A stretch of DNA of 64,000 nt from Methylosinus sp. Ce-a6. GTDB lineage: Bacteria; Pseudomonadota; Alphaproteobacteria; Rhizobiales; Beijerinckiaceae. The stretch is from NCBI RefSeq assembly GCF_009811655.1, contig NZ_BGJX01000013.1:1-64000 (forward strand). The letters run 5' to 3'. The notes beneath the pieces are model-generated. The model had not been told where the DNA came from, did not search any database, and saw nothing but the letters and a program-made list of their open reading frames with translations. Below, piece by piece: positions 51,612-61,600 of this stretch. The position numbers and the translations under genes are program-made. How positions within the stretch are numbered: the stretch's first letter is position 1; each line of letters starts with the position of its first letter.

Positions 51612-51918
51612 ACTTCGTCTGCGACAGCCTCTCGATAGAGCTGACTTTACTTACACGCACTCTCCTGTGCGAACGGCAAGCGCTGCGCGTGAGCCGTTGC
51701 GCGCGGGGGCGCGCGTCCCGCGATTCGCCGGGCGAACGTGTCGCTCGATCGCGACGATTGCGACGCAGCATTTCGTGGCGCATCGTCGTAGCGCGCGCTT
51801 CGCGAGAGACGTCTACGTCGCTCGTCGAAAATTTGTGGTCACACAATTTGTCGATTCTCATTCGCGCACATCCTCTCGATGATCGACCACGTCGAATCCT
51901 TTCGAGAGGGATGGTTTC
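51612..51918. promoter_or_regulatory. leader of the rightward Dot/Icm operon with a palindrome
   Basis: No gene. Near 51829-51849 an almost perfect palindrome has half-sites AAATTTGTG and CACACAATTT around GT, with one base of asymmetry, about 70-90 bp before the dotI start. It is AT-rich within GC-rich DNA and is a good operator candidate for one of the adjacent HTH proteins. The dotI ribosome site is GAGAGGGA just before ATG 51919. Confidence 0.55.
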
Positions 51919-52545
51919 ATGCAAAACGAACACGCCGCGATCAACCGCCGATTGTCCGATCCGGATTTTCAGGCGTCTCTTCTATCGAGGTCTATCGGAC
52001 TCGCGCTCGGACTGTCGCTGCTGACAACGGCCTTTATCGCGCATGACGTGTATTTGTGGACGCATCCGCCGACCCCGAAATATTTCGTAATCGATGGACG
52101 GAAGACCCGAGAGGTGACGGCGCTCGACACGCCGATCGTCGATGACGCGCAGCTGCTCGACTGGTCGACGCGCGCCGCGCTCGCGCCCTACAACATCAAT
52201 TACAATGATTATCCGCAGCAGCTTTCCGCTGCGAGTCGAAAATTCTCCAAGCGCGGCTGGAACAGTTTCGCCACCAGCGTGATGGACACCAAGAATTTCG
52301 ACACGATGAAGCGGTCGATGCTGCTCTGCTATGCGCAGGCGCAGCGCGCCGCCGTCATCAGCGAAGTCGCCACGATCGCGGGCGCGCTCGCCTACCGCAT
52401 CCAGGTTCCGATCGTTCAAACCTGCCAGAACAGCCAGCAGAACATCACGCAAAATCTCGTGATCAAAGCGCTCGTCACGAGAACGAACGAAGAGGATCGG
52501 CCGGACGGCTTGGAGATCGACGAGCTCGTGGCGGTTCGCCAATAG
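51919..52545 (+). CDS. dotI: DotI/IcmL/TraM inner membrane protein
   Basis: 208 residues, matching DotI (212) and TraM (about 230). One N-terminal transmembrane helix (IGLALGLSLLTTAFIAHDVY) is followed by a VirB8-like periplasmic domain: PTPKYFVIDGRKTREVTALD, RAALAPYNINYNDYPQQLSA, then FATSVMDTKNFDTMKRSMLL. DotI forms a ring at the inner membrane and is required for assembly. It is the first gene of the rightward arm; dotH follows after 16 bp. Confidence 0.93.
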   Translation: MQNEHAAINRRLSDPDFQASLLSRSIGLALGLSLLTTAFIAHDVYLWTHPPTPKYFVIDGRKTREVTALDTPIVDDAQLLDWSTRAALAPYNINYNDYPQQLSAASRKFSKRGWNSFATSVMDTKNFDTMKRSMLLCYAQAQRAAVISEVATIAGALAYRIQVPIVQTCQNSQQNITQNLVIKALVTRTNEEDRPDGLEIDELVAVRQ

Positions 52546-52561
52546 CAACGAGGGCAAAAAG

Positions 52562-53518
52562 ATGCAGCACAAGCGAATATCATTTGGTGTGGCGCTCGTC
52601 CTATTGGCGAGCGCTTCGCCATGCCTGGCGCAACAATCGGGGAGCCTTCCTGGAACTGCCGATGGCGGAGGTGTGCAGGCGACGGGATCGGCCGATCGAG
52701 CCGCGAACATCATTCCCCTGACGCCCGGAATGATCCGGGATCTGGGCAAGCGCTTCGGCGACAACAAGCGCGCGCAGGAGCAGGCGACGACGGAGTTCGC
52801 GGCGCCGGCGAGCCGGCGCGTCAATGTGTCTTTCGCGCCGGGGCAGGCGGTCAATATCATCCAGACGGTCAAGGGCTACCCGACGGCGATCTCCTTCTTC
52901 GACCGCACTGGCGAGCCATGGCCGATCCAATGGGACACGAACAGCAATCCCGCGGCCGTAACCGACGGCGGAAATTGCAACACGGGGCAGAACGCCAGCG
53001 GTCCCGCGGTCGCCGCTACGGGCTTTTATGTCTGCACGCCGGCCAAAGGATCGAACGTCCTGGAGATCACGCCCATGTCGCTACAGCCGCGCGGCGGTCT
53101 CGTGGTGACGCTGCAGGGCGCTCCGAAGCCGATCAGCTTTCTGTTGATCGGCGGCGGCGGTCGCTACGACGCCGATATTTCGATCCAGGTGGCGGAGCGC
53201 GGGCCGAACGCGAAGGCGGGGACCGTGCGCGCGAGCGCGCCGGATACGGCGGCGCCGTTCCTCACCGCCATGCTCGACGGCGTTCCGCCGGCCGAGGCGA
53301 CGCCAATGTCGGTTCGAGGCGTCTCTCCCGACGAGCTGCGCGCTTGGCGCCTCGGCGATCGCGTCTATCTGCGCACGCGTCTCACCTTGATCTCCCCGGA
53401 GTGGACGGCGTCCGAGGCCGCCGAAGGGGGCCTCACCGTCTACCAGCTTCCCGCGACGCCGGTCGTGCTGCTCTCCCATCAGGGCCGCACCGTTTCGGCC
53501 TCTTTGACGGAGGATTGA
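52562..53518 (+). CDS. dotH: DotH/IcmK/TraN outer-membrane core protein
   Basis: 318 residues, like TraN (about 327). Signal peptide (GVALVLLASASPCLAQ). The family pattern is clear: IIPLTPGMIRDLGKRFGDNK, RRVNVSFAPGQAVNIIQTVK, YPTAISFFDRTGEPWPIQWD, then NVLEITPMSLQPRGGLVVTL. The C-terminal half resembles the VirB9/DotH beta fold, ending VVLLSHQGRTVSASLTED. DotH builds the outer-membrane ring with DotC, DotD and DotG. The stop is directly followed by the dotG ATG. Confidence 0.94.
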   Translation: MQHKRISFGVALVLLASASPCLAQQSGSLPGTADGGGVQATGSADRAANIIPLTPGMIRDLGKRFGDNKRAQEQATTEFAAPASRRVNVSFAPGQAVNIIQTVKGYPTAISFFDRTGEPWPIQWDTNSNPAAVTDGGNCNTGQNASGPAVAATGFYVCTPAKGSNVLEITPMSLQPRGGLVVTLQGAPKPISFLLIGGGGRYDADISIQVAERGPNAKAGTVRASAPDTAAPFLTAMLDGVPPAEATPMSVRGVSPDELRAWRLGDRVYLRTRLTLISPEWTASEAAEGGLTVYQLPATPVVLLSHQGRTVSASLTED

Positions 53519-54844
53519 ATGTCCGACCTGTTTTCCAAGATCCCGCTGCTGTCGCAGCTACGTGAGTTCAATCGAGGCGGGCGCGGCGGTCCAGCTCGGA
53601 TCGTCACGATCGCCGTGGTCGGCGTGTCGATGACCGCGCTGCTCGTCGGCGTCTCTTCGATCTCACATCCGGCTCTCCCCGAGTCGTCGGTCGCCAAAAT
53701 GCCGGAGGTCGATCCACTTCCGGGCGGCATGCACAGCAATCCAGCGCAGGACGCGCTGCTGAAGCGACATGCGCAGAGCCAAGCGGACAAAGCGCTGGCG
53801 TCGGGGGCGTCCTATACGCCGCCTTTGCCCGCGGCCGCGCCGCTGCGGCTCGTCGATCGGCGTCAGCCCGAGGAGATCGCCGCGTCGGAGCCCCCGCCCG
53901 AGCCGGCGGTGGTCCCGATTCCTGAACCAGCGCCGATCTACGTCCCTCCCGAGCGTCCACAGGAAGAGGCGCCGCGTGTGGAGCAGATCGCCGCCAGCGA
54001 GCCCGCGAACACCAACGCGAGCACTGGAGCGAACGACGAGCAATTCAAGCAGGCTGTGAGCGATCTGTTCAAGCAGTGGGAAGGACGACCACCGCGCACG
54101 GATCTGGTCTTGGCGCCGGCGACGGATGTTCGAGACGATCTCGCGCCGGGGCAGGGCGCTCGCGTCGAGCCGCGCGCCACGAGCGCGCGCTCGGCGCCGC
54201 CGGCGCAACAACAGCAACGCGCGGCGGAAAACGTCTTGGTCCCGGCGGGACGCGGCGTTTACGCCCATACGGTGCTCTCGGTCAATTCCGACACGGGAGG
54301 ACCGATCGTCCTGCAGGCGGACACGGGACCGCTGGCGGGCGACCGAATGATCGGGACCTTCTCCAAGAACCAGGCCGTCGGCGCGCTGTTCGGCGACACC
54401 GAGCGGCTCATTGTCCGGATCAATTCGGTCGAGCACCACGGGCAAACGATAAACGTGCAAGGCCTGGTGATCGCGCCGGACAGCATGGAGACCGCCGTCG
54501 CGACCAGCGTCGATCAGCATTACATCGAGCGCTTCGCTCTGCCGACGGCGGCGGCCTTCGTCGCCGGTCTCGGGCAGGCCATCGCGCTGTCGAACTCGAC
54601 GATCGGCTACACGCCGTTCGGAGGCATGATCCAGAGCTACGGCAAGCTCAATTTCCGAGAGCAGGCCGGCATCGCCGGCGGCGCGGCGGCGGCGCAGATC
54701 GGACAGACGCTGCAACAGCAAACGCCGAAGGGCGCGACTGTCTTCCTCGCCGCTAATGCGGGCGTCGGCGTCATCTTCTTGTCCAACGTCGTCGCGGCGC
54801 CGGAGACGGCGAGCGTCGATCCCGCGAGTCTCAACACGAAGTAG
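53519..54844 (+). CDS. dotG: DotG/IcmE/TraO (VirB10-like) channel protein
   Basis: 441 residues, the size of TraO (about 430) and much shorter than Legionella DotG because the pentapeptide-repeat region is absent. One N-terminal transmembrane helix (IVTIAVVGVSMTALLVGVSS), a Pro-rich periplasmic linker (~110-190), and the C-terminal VirB10/TrbI-type domain: RGVYAHTVLSVNSDTGGPIV, QADTGPLAGDRMIGTFSKNQ, ALPTAAAFVAGLGQAIALSN and the end KGATVFLAANAGVGVIFL. It spans both membranes and lines the channel. Confidence 0.94.
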   Translation: MSDLFSKIPLLSQLREFNRGGRGGPARIVTIAVVGVSMTALLVGVSSISHPALPESSVAKMPEVDPLPGGMHSNPAQDALLKRHAQSQADKALASGASYTPPLPAAAPLRLVDRRQPEEIAASEPPPEPAVVPIPEPAPIYVPPERPQEEAPRVEQIAASEPANTNASTGANDEQFKQAVSDLFKQWEGRPPRTDLVLAPATDVRDDLAPGQGARVEPRATSARSAPPAQQQQRAAENVLVPAGRGVYAHTVLSVNSDTGGPIVLQADTGPLAGDRMIGTFSKNQAVGALFGDTERLIVRINSVEHHGQTINVQGLVIAPDSMETAVATSVDQHYIERFALPTAAAFVAGLGQAIALSNSTIGYTPFGGMIQSYGKLNFREQAGIAGGAAAAQIGQTLQQQTPKGATVFLAANAGVGVIFLSNVVAAPETASVDPASLNTK

Positions 54845-54854
54845 GAGAACACCG

Positions 54855-56315
54855 ATGAGCGATGTCGCCACGCATTTGAATTTCGTCGACAGCGACGAAG
54901 CCCAAGGGCTCGCGCTGGGCCTGCCGGAACCGGACGCCGAGACGGCGCCTAGCAAGCCCGCGTCCGAGGAGGACAAGGGCTCTGACAAGAAAACGCTGGG
55001 CGCCTCGATCGCGACCAGCTTTGCGCGCATCCGCACGGAATTCCTCGGCTCCCGAGGAAAGCCTACCAACGCGGCGGCGAAGGAGGAGCCGCCTTTCTCG
55101 GGAACGCACGCGGACACGGACGCCGATCCGAACGCCCCGCGCGTCGCCGAGGCTGATCCGGCTCTGCGCGCCGCAGAAAAGAAGTCGCGGACGAATCTCT
55201 TCGATCCGTTCGACCGCTACAAGCTCGTGACGTCGGCGTCCCTCGCGGCTCTCGCCGTCGCCACGATCGCGGCGGTGGCTCTTTGGCCCAATGGCGGGGG
55301 CGTCGAGAGCGGAGCCACCGAGAAGGGCGCCGAGGCCGGGCTCATGGCGCCGGCGTCGAAGCTCGCTTCCGTCCCGCCGAATGAGCGCGGCGAGCCAATC
55401 TTGGAAATTCCCGCGGAGTCCCCTCCTCAGAGGATCAAAGAGGAGGTCAGGGCGTTCTGGACCGCCGAGGAAGTTCGCAAGGCGTCTACGGGACCGCTCA
55501 CGGCGCCCGCGCCCGCCGCCGCGTCGCCGTCCGTCGTCTCGGAAATCGGCGTAAGGCCGCCGCCGACTGCGACTCCCGAAGGCCCGAAAGCCGCGCCTGT
55601 TGTCGCCGCCGTCGTCGCCGCAAAGGCGACCGCTGCGCCGCCGCCGGCGCTGCCCGTTTCGGTCGCCGCCCCGGTCGCCGCCCCTGTCGCTACCGCGGCG
55701 CCCGCCACGGCGAGCGAAGCTCCCGCGAAGGCGAGGGAGGAGGGGATCAAGCGCTTCGCATCATTGGCGCCGGACGCGCCCGTCAAGGCGGAAGAGAAGC
55801 AGCTGGAGATGGAAACGAGACTGTTCGGCATGATTACCGAGCTCTCGACACTGGTGCGCCGCACCAGGGAGGAGATCGCCACTCTGCAGGACAGCGACAA
55901 GAGAATGGCGCGCGCGATCGAGGCGAAGCTGAACGATTTCGAGCGCCGGCTGAACCTCGGCGAGGCGCAACGCTCGCTCGACGCGGCGAAGGCCACGCCG
56001 ACGTCTCCGCCGGAACCGGCGAGCCCGCCGCCCGCGGCGCCCGCCGCGCGGCCGGCGACGGGGATGAAAGGCGTCGTCCCGGCGTCGCTGTCGACGAAGA
56101 ACGAGCCCGACACTCCCACACCGCCCGCCCGATATCGCGTGCAGGCGGCCTCGCCTGGCCTCGCCATGTTGGCCGAGCTCGATCGCAGTGGCGACGAGAT
56201 CGCCCCGTTGCAAATCGGGATCGGAGCGCATGTGCCGGGCTATGGGCGCGTCACCAAGATCAGCCAGCGCGGAACCGAATGGGTCGTGCAGACGGAGAAG
56301 GGGCCGATCCGCTGA
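54855..56315 (+). CDS. TraP/DotF(IcmG)-like inner membrane protein
   Basis: 486 residues from ATG 54855. Cytoplasmic N-terminus (~1-125), one transmembrane helix (SLAALAVATIAAVALWPNGG), a long Ala/Pro/Val-rich periplasmic linker (~215-310), a coiled coil (MITELSTLVRRTREEIATLQ; RRLNLGEAQRSLD) and a C-terminal beta domain (RYRVQAASPGLAMLAELDRS, then VPGYGRVTKISQRGTEWVVQ). The domain order and gene position after dotG correspond to R64 TraP and Legionella DotF. It is nearly twice as long as either, mostly owing to the linker. Confidence 0.75.
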   Translation: MSDVATHLNFVDSDEAQGLALGLPEPDAETAPSKPASEEDKGSDKKTLGASIATSFARIRTEFLGSRGKPTNAAAKEEPPFSGTHADTDADPNAPRVAEADPALRAAEKKSRTNLFDPFDRYKLVTSASLAALAVATIAAVALWPNGGGVESGATEKGAEAGLMAPASKLASVPPNERGEPILEIPAESPPQRIKEEVRAFWTAEEVRKASTGPLTAPAPAAASPSVVSEIGVRPPPTATPEGPKAAPVVAAVVAAKATAAPPPALPVSVAAPVAAPVATAAPATASEAPAKAREEGIKRFASLAPDAPVKAEEKQLEMETRLFGMITELSTLVRRTREEIATLQDSDKRMARAIEAKLNDFERRLNLGEAQRSLDAAKATPTSPPEPASPPPAAPAARPATGMKGVVPASLSTKNEPDTPTPPARYRVQAASPGLAMLAELDRSGDEIAPLQIGIGAHVPGYGRVTKISQRGTEWVVQTEKGPIR

Positions 56316-56354
56316 GCGGGCCGGCTTCGAGGCATTCGGTAGAGGGGGCTGAAC

Positions 56355-56891
56355 GTGCAAGGATTGGTCAATTTCGCGGGAGAGATCGGCAATGCGATTG
56401 CGACGCTGTTGCCGACCTTTTGCTATCTGACGGCGCTCGCGCTGTTCATGTCGGCTGGATGGGGATTTTGGACGCAGGCGCAGAGCCACAATCCCTATCG
56501 AGGCCGTCCCTGGGTTCCGTTCGTGGCGCTCGTCCTGTCGGGCGCCTTCGCCTCGTTTCCATCGATCCTGACGATGGCGAACAATACGGCCGGAACCAAT
56601 CTGCAAGTATCGATCGGGGCTCTGACGAGCTACACGGCGCCGACCGTCAACGGAAATCTCCTGGGACAGACGCCTGGCGACGCGGTCGTCAATGTCGTGA
56701 CGCTGTTTCAGGGGTTCTTTCAGGCGGTCGGCGCAATGTCCTGCTTCTTCGCGATGCTGACTTGGAATGCGGTGATCGCAGGCCGCAGCAATCGCAGTCC
56801 CGGCGGCTGCGGCGTGCAGTTCGTATTCGGGATCATGCTCATCAATGTCGTGACCGTCGCGACATGGCTGGTTTCCGTCTTTCGAACGTGA
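56355..56891 (+). CDS. TraQ/DotE(IcmC)-like membrane protein
   Basis: 178 residues; start is GTG 56355. Four transmembrane segments (ATLLPTFCYLTALALFMSAG; WVPFVALVLSGAFASFPSIL; NVVTLFQGFFQAVGAMSCFF; FVFGIMLINVVTVATWLVSV). This length and topology match TraQ (about 176) and the related DotE/DotV group. Gene order P-Q-R supports the call. Confidence 0.75.
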   Translation: MQGLVNFAGEIGNAIATLLPTFCYLTALALFMSAGWGFWTQAQSHNPYRGRPWVPFVALVLSGAFASFPSILTMANNTAGTNLQVSIGALTSYTAPTVNGNLLGQTPGDAVVNVVTLFQGFFQAVGAMSCFFAMLTWNAVIAGRSNRSPGGCGVQFVFGIMLINVVTVATWLVSVFRT

Positions 56892-56971
56892 ACCGTCGAG
56901 TGCGTCCGTCGATTTGAATTCGCGACGCAGACGCCTTTGATCCGAAACCGCAACAGCGCGGAGAAAACATC

Positions 56972-57322
56972 ATGCAGATTTTCGAGAAGCTGAAACAGCT
57001 TCCAATCGTGATCACCTTGGTCGGTTGGGCGTTGTTCTATTCGTGGTTGTTTTCGATGGCGGGTCTCGGATTGTCGGTCACGACCGCCTTCGAACTCGCT
57101 GAGCGGCAAGCGCTGGCGGAGCGCTTCGCCATGACGATGAGCTTCTATCTCGTGCTGGCGACTCTCGTGAGCTGCGCTGTCTATCTGTTAATGTTCGCAC
57201 GTTGGGCGCGGCACTTTCTCTCCCATGCGCGTAAATACCGGCTCGCCGACATCGCAATGGTTCCGGCTGTCGGCGTCGGCCTCGCCGGAATGAGCGCGCT
57301 TCTCCTCGGAGGTCCGCAATGA
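56972..57322 (+). CDS. small membrane protein of the Dot/Icm locus
   Basis: 116 residues, three transmembrane segments (LPIVITLVGWALFYSWLFSM; SFYLVLATLVSCAVYLLMFA; DIAMVPAVGVGLAGMSALLL). Its end overlaps the next, tiny gene by four bases (ATGA). No family recognised. It occupies a position where R64 has no obvious counterpart and may be lineage-specific. Confidence 0.65.
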   Translation: MQIFEKLKQLPIVITLVGWALFYSWLFSMAGLGLSVTTAFELAERQALAERFAMTMSFYLVLATLVSCAVYLLMFARWARHFLSHARKYRLADIAMVPAVGVGLAGMSALLLGGPQ

Positions 57323-57459
57323 GGCGCTTCCTCCATCGCCTCGCGGCGCCAGGAACAACCATGTGCGAGAAAGTCGCGAAGGGTTTGTTTTGGGGGATCG
57401 CGATGAACCCCGGCGTGTGGCTGTTCGTGATCGCCCTTCTCTGCGCTCGGCAGCGATAG
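57319..57459 (+). CDS. 46-residue membrane peptide
   Basis: Start ATG 57319 overlaps the preceding stop (ATGA), which argues for translation. MRRFLHRLAAPGTTMCEKVA is followed by one hydrophobic helix (MNPGVWLFVIALLCARQR). Too short to classify; it could be a small assembly subunit. Confidence 0.5.
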   Translation: MRRFLHRLAAPGTTMCEKVAKGLFWGIAMNPGVWLFVIALLCARQR

Positions 57460-57563
57460 GCAAAAAAAAATATTTTCGGCGCGCGAACGCGTCGCTCGAT
57501 ATTCGCACAGCTTCGTCCGAATTTTTTTTTCGAGGGCGTGAGGCGCTCTCTCAATCGAAGGAG

Positions 57564-57974
57564 ATGAACTTGCACACCATCGCCAATATCAAATCCCGCG
57601 TGTCGTCCCTGCTCGCTGGCGCGGCGCTCTCCGTTTCTCTCGGAGCGACGAGCGCCTTTGCTCAGGCGGCTGGCCAGACGCTCGGCTCGCAGGTGCAGAG
57701 CATTTCGAAGGAGTTCTCGACCGCCGGCGGCTTCGCGGGCTCGACCGCTATGTATGTCGCCGCTCTGGTGACGTTCGTGGCCGGCGTTTGGTTTCTTTGG
57801 CAGTCGCGTCAGCCGGAGAACCGCGAGAGCGGGAAAGTCGCCGCCGGTCTCACGGGTCTCGTGCTGACCGGCCTGTTCGTCGCCGGCGGCTCGTGGATTC
57901 AGAAGGCCTCCTACACGACCACTGGCGCGGGCGCGAAAGTGACCGACCAGGCCGGCGTCATCACCTTCCAGTGA
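57564..57974 (+). CDS. dotP: IcmD/DotP (TraR-like) membrane protein
   Basis: 136 residues from ATG 57564 (ribosome site GAAGGAG), close to IcmD (132). Signal peptide (SSLLAGAALSVSLGATSAFA), then LGSQVQSISKEFSTAGGFAG and two transmembrane helices (TAMYVAALVTFVAGVWFLWQ; AAGLTGLVLTGLFVAGGSWI) joined by a short loop, and a tail with TTTGAGAKVTDQAGVITF. Pattern and size are as in IcmD/DotP. Confidence 0.8.
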   Translation: MNLHTIANIKSRVSSLLAGAALSVSLGATSAFAQAAGQTLGSQVQSISKEFSTAGGFAGSTAMYVAALVTFVAGVWFLWQSRQPENRESGKVAAGLTGLVLTGLFVAGGSWIQKASYTTTGAGAKVTDQAGVITFQ

Positions 57975-58107
57975 CGCTCAATGCTCTCCTGTCCCGCGCC
58001 GGCGTAACGCGGCGAGGGGCAGGGGAGAAAAAGGTCCTCGCCGGTCGTTCGGTCGTAGAACCGAAGGCCGGCGAGGACGCTTCGATCTCGAAAATCGGCG
58101 CGCCGCG

Positions 58108-58695
58108 ATGCTCACTCTTTCACGATCGCCTATGGAACATCGCTCCGCGTCCTCGAAAGCGGGCCGTGTCGTCATGCGCGACATTTGCCCGCATTGTGGA
58201 AGCAGAATCGCGAGCTGGACCGAAGACTTTTCGGAGACGTGCGGCGCGTGCTGCGCGCTGTGCGGCCTCTCGCAAAACCTCGATCGACCCGAGATCGATC
58301 GCGAGGCGGTGCTGATCTGGTTGCCGGAGTTCACGCAAGGCGCCGTCAATGCGCTCGTGCGTCGCGTGCATTCCTCTTTCGCGAGACACGGGAAAGCCGT
58401 GTCGTGGCCTCTCGATCCCCTTCCCGCGAACAGTCCCGAGGATCTGCTCGCCGCGAGTTCGGCCTATGCCGCCCTCGTCGAGCGCAGTGTGATCGCGAAG
58501 CAGCGCCTCGGCACGTCGTCGCCGCGCGATCTCGCCGAAGCTCTGTCGTTCATTTTGCCGAGCTCCTACGCCCGTCGCCACGAGCTGCTCGGCGGCGCGC
58601 GCTTGCTATCGCTCGGACGCTTTTTTGTCGACGGCCGCGACATTTATCCGCGCTTGCTCGTCAAGGAGCGGCTCGCATCGATTTTGAGGAGTTAG
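58108..58695 (+). CDS. dotN: IcmJ/DotN (TraT-like) zinc-binding protein
   Basis: 195 residues. Two CxxC-type pairs form a Zn site (CPHCGSRI; CGACCALCG). EAVLIWLPEFTQGAVNALVR matches the IcmJ core, where the corresponding part reads L-I-Y-L-P-E-x-x-Q. A C-terminal segment LLSLGRFFVDGRDIYPRLLV follows. IcmJ/DotN is part of the type IV coupling complex with DotL in Legionella. It precedes dotO by three bases. The ATG at 58108 is used; ATG 58132 or 58174 would also keep the cysteines. Confidence 0.85.
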   Translation: MLTLSRSPMEHRSASSKAGRVVMRDICPHCGSRIASWTEDFSETCGACCALCGLSQNLDRPEIDREAVLIWLPEFTQGAVNALVRRVHSSFARHGKAVSWPLDPLPANSPEDLLAASSAYAALVERSVIAKQRLGTSSPRDLAEALSFILPSSYARRHELLGGARLLSLGRFFVDGRDIYPRLLVKERLASILRS

Positions 58696-58698
58696 AAA

Positions 58699-61600
58699 AT
58701 GCTCCATTGGATTTCCCGCGGGCTCGCCGCAGTGTCGTTGATGGCCAAGCAGCCCCTCGCGAGCTTTTGCGAAATCGAAGCCTCGCATGGCGATGCGCTC
58801 GTCACCAAGCACGGCGATTATGTGAGCTTCCTCCGTCTCGGCGGCATGCGCCGCATGTCGACGCGGGCCGATATCGATCGCTTGGCCAACGCCATGCGCA
58901 TCGACATCTCCGGGACGCTGGAGAACAGGGGACATGCGATCGTCGGATGGTACGCCTCCGATCCCGATCTCGCGGCGGTCGAGATCGAGCGCGTCAACAT
59001 GTCCGCCTGCCGGGAGATCGCCAAGGAAATCGGGCTGGAGCTGGGCGATATTTTCGAGGAACGCAAAAAGCTCTGGACCGGCATGATGCGCTGGGAGGCC
59101 GCGTATTTCATCTTGTGGACGCGGGCGACAACGCTCACCAAGGAAGAGCGCAAGCAGATGAAGGAGGAGCAGGCGGCGCTCGCCAAGAAATCCCCGAACA
59201 TCGGCGACGCCCAGAAATTCTATTTGCGCAGCGACGTCATGGCGGCGCGGCACACCGGCTTCGTCTCGCGCGTCGTGTCGTCCCTGAAAGGGCTCGACGT
59301 CGCCGCGACAGAAATCTCGGCGCATGATGCTCTGGTGGTCGCGCGGGAGGCCATGTATCGCGAGACGGTCGGTTCCGCCTGGCGTCCGACCCTGGTCGGA
59401 GACGCTTTTCGCCCGCGCTGGCCGGATGAGAAGGATGAGCGTCCGATCCTGGAAACGCTGATGTGGCCGGCGATCCGCGATCTCTTCTTCGACTCCGACG
59501 CCGTCGTCCATGACGGGCAAAGGGTGGAGATCGGCCTCTATGATTACGGCTGCGTCGATATGACGATGGGGCCGGAGGATCCGCGGCCGTTCGTCGAGCT
59601 GTCGTCGCGGCTCGGGCAGGATCGCGTCCCTTGGCGCGTCTCCTTCGTGATCGAGGGCGGCGGCAATTCGGACATGCTCCTGAAGAGCGCCGGCGCGCAG
59701 TTCTTGTGGATGTTTCCCGGCAACCGGGACATCACCCGCGCCTTCGAGCTTTTGAAGCGCGAGCGCGAAAACAACAACCATATCGCCGTGCGCCTACGAG
59801 CGTCCTTCGCCACCTGGGCGCCGTTCGGCGAAGTCGGCAAGCTTCGGTTGCGGCTCTCGACATTGAAGCAGCGCCTCGAGGCCTGGGGCAATTGCCGGGG
59901 CACGACCGTCATCGGCGATCCGCTCGATGGCGTCATGAGCAGCGTGCCGGGGCTGGCGCTGGCGTCCACGGCGCCTCCGTCGGTCGCGCTGATCGGGGAC
60001 GTGCTGACGATGCTGCCCTGGGGACGCACGGCCTCCCCCTGGGACCGGGGCAGCGTCCTGTTCCGCCAGCCGAACGGCGCCATGTGGCCCTACGACCCCT
60101 CCGGCGGCTCGAAGCGTCCGCAGGTGCTCGACACATTCGTCGCGCCGCCCCGTTCGGGCAAATCCGTGCTCGCCAATACGATCAACCTCGGCCTCTGTCT
60201 CAGCTCCGTGGCGCTGGGGGCGGTCGGCGCGAAGCTGCCGCTGATCGGCAAGGTCGATATCGGCGATTCGGCGGAAGGCTTCGTGCTGCTCATTCAAGAA
60301 GCGCTCGGACCGCAGCGCCGGCACGAGGCGATCTACACGCGCATGCAATTCGCGCCGGGCTTCGAGTTCAACGTCTTCGATCTGCAGGTCGGCTGCGAAT
60401 ATCCGCTGCCGCTCGAAAAGGCATTCTTGCAGAATTTTCTGGCGCTGATCACGCTGCCCCCGGATCAGAGCACGCCCTTCGAGGGCATGAATCAGATGAT
60501 CGGCATCGTCATCGACGAAGCCTATCGGCTCTGCACCGATGTTCCAGGCGCGTCCCCCAAGCGCTATCGGCGTGGCGTCGAGCCTCTCATCGACATTGCG
60601 ATCAAACGGCACGGCGTCGATCTCCACCACGACGAGCCGCATTGGCGAGACGTGGTGAAGGGCTTGTGCGCCGTGGGAGATTATCGTCTCGCGGAAGTGG
60701 CGCAACGGCATGCGGTTCCGCTGTTGCAAGATCTGGTCGGAGCCGCGCGCACCGATCAGGTCAAGGACATGTTCGGCAAGCTCACCATCGCCATGACGGC
60801 GGAGCAGGCCTCGGACCTCTTCGAGCGCTATATCTACGACGTCATCCGCAAGTTTCCGACGTTGAACAGTCCGACGCGGCTTGATTTCGGGGCGGCGCGC
60901 ATCATCGTCATGGATCTCGCCGAAGTCGCGCCGACCGGCTCCGCGGCGGCCAATCGGCAGACCGAGATGATGTATATGCTCGCCCGCCACATCATCGCGC
61001 GCAACTTCTTCCTCAAGCCCGACTATCTGCCATTCGTGCCGGAAGAGGCGCGCGGCTTCCACCAGCCGCGCTTCCAGGAAATCTACGAGTCGGTGAAGCG
61101 GCTCGACTATGACGAATGGCACCGCACGCAAGGCAGTCCGCAAGTGCGCGCCCAGGCCGAGCTCGATGTGCGCGAAGGACCCAAGCACAATGTTCAGCTC
61201 GGCTTCGCCAGCCAGCGCTTGAGCGACATGGGTGACGCGATCGTCAGCCAGTCGACGGGCCGCTTCGTGCTGCGGGCCGGCGACGACGCGGAAGCCGAAG
61301 AGATCGTGCAGCGCTTCAATCTCTCCGAAGCGAGCGCCGACATCGTCCGCCACCGCCTTCATGGACCCGGTCCCGCCGGCGCGCCGTTCTTGGTGGTGCT
61401 GCATGCGGACAACGCCAAATATGAGCAGATGCTCGTCAACACGCTCGGTCCGATCGAGCTGTGGGCGCTTTCGACGACGCCCGGCGACAGGGCGCTGCGC
61501 AATCGTCTCTATGACCGCATCGGGTTTCGCGAGGCGCTGCGGCGTCTCGCGAGAATATTCCCGGGCGGGTCGGCGGAAAAAGAGATCGAGGAGCGCAAGG

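Noticed and set aside
53663..55117. 484-codon Arg-rich frame on the minus strand
   Set aside because: Antisense to dotG and the TraP-like gene, low-complexity Arg/Leu composition.
57460..57563. rho-independent terminator or promoter in the A/T-rich gap before the IcmD-like gene
   Set aside because: A and T runs are present, but no clear stem precedes the T run and no convincing -35/-10 pair was seen.
59794..61404. 536-codon open frame on the minus strand
   Set aside because: Exact complement of dotO codons, His/Arg-rich, no motif; dotO is certain on the other strand.
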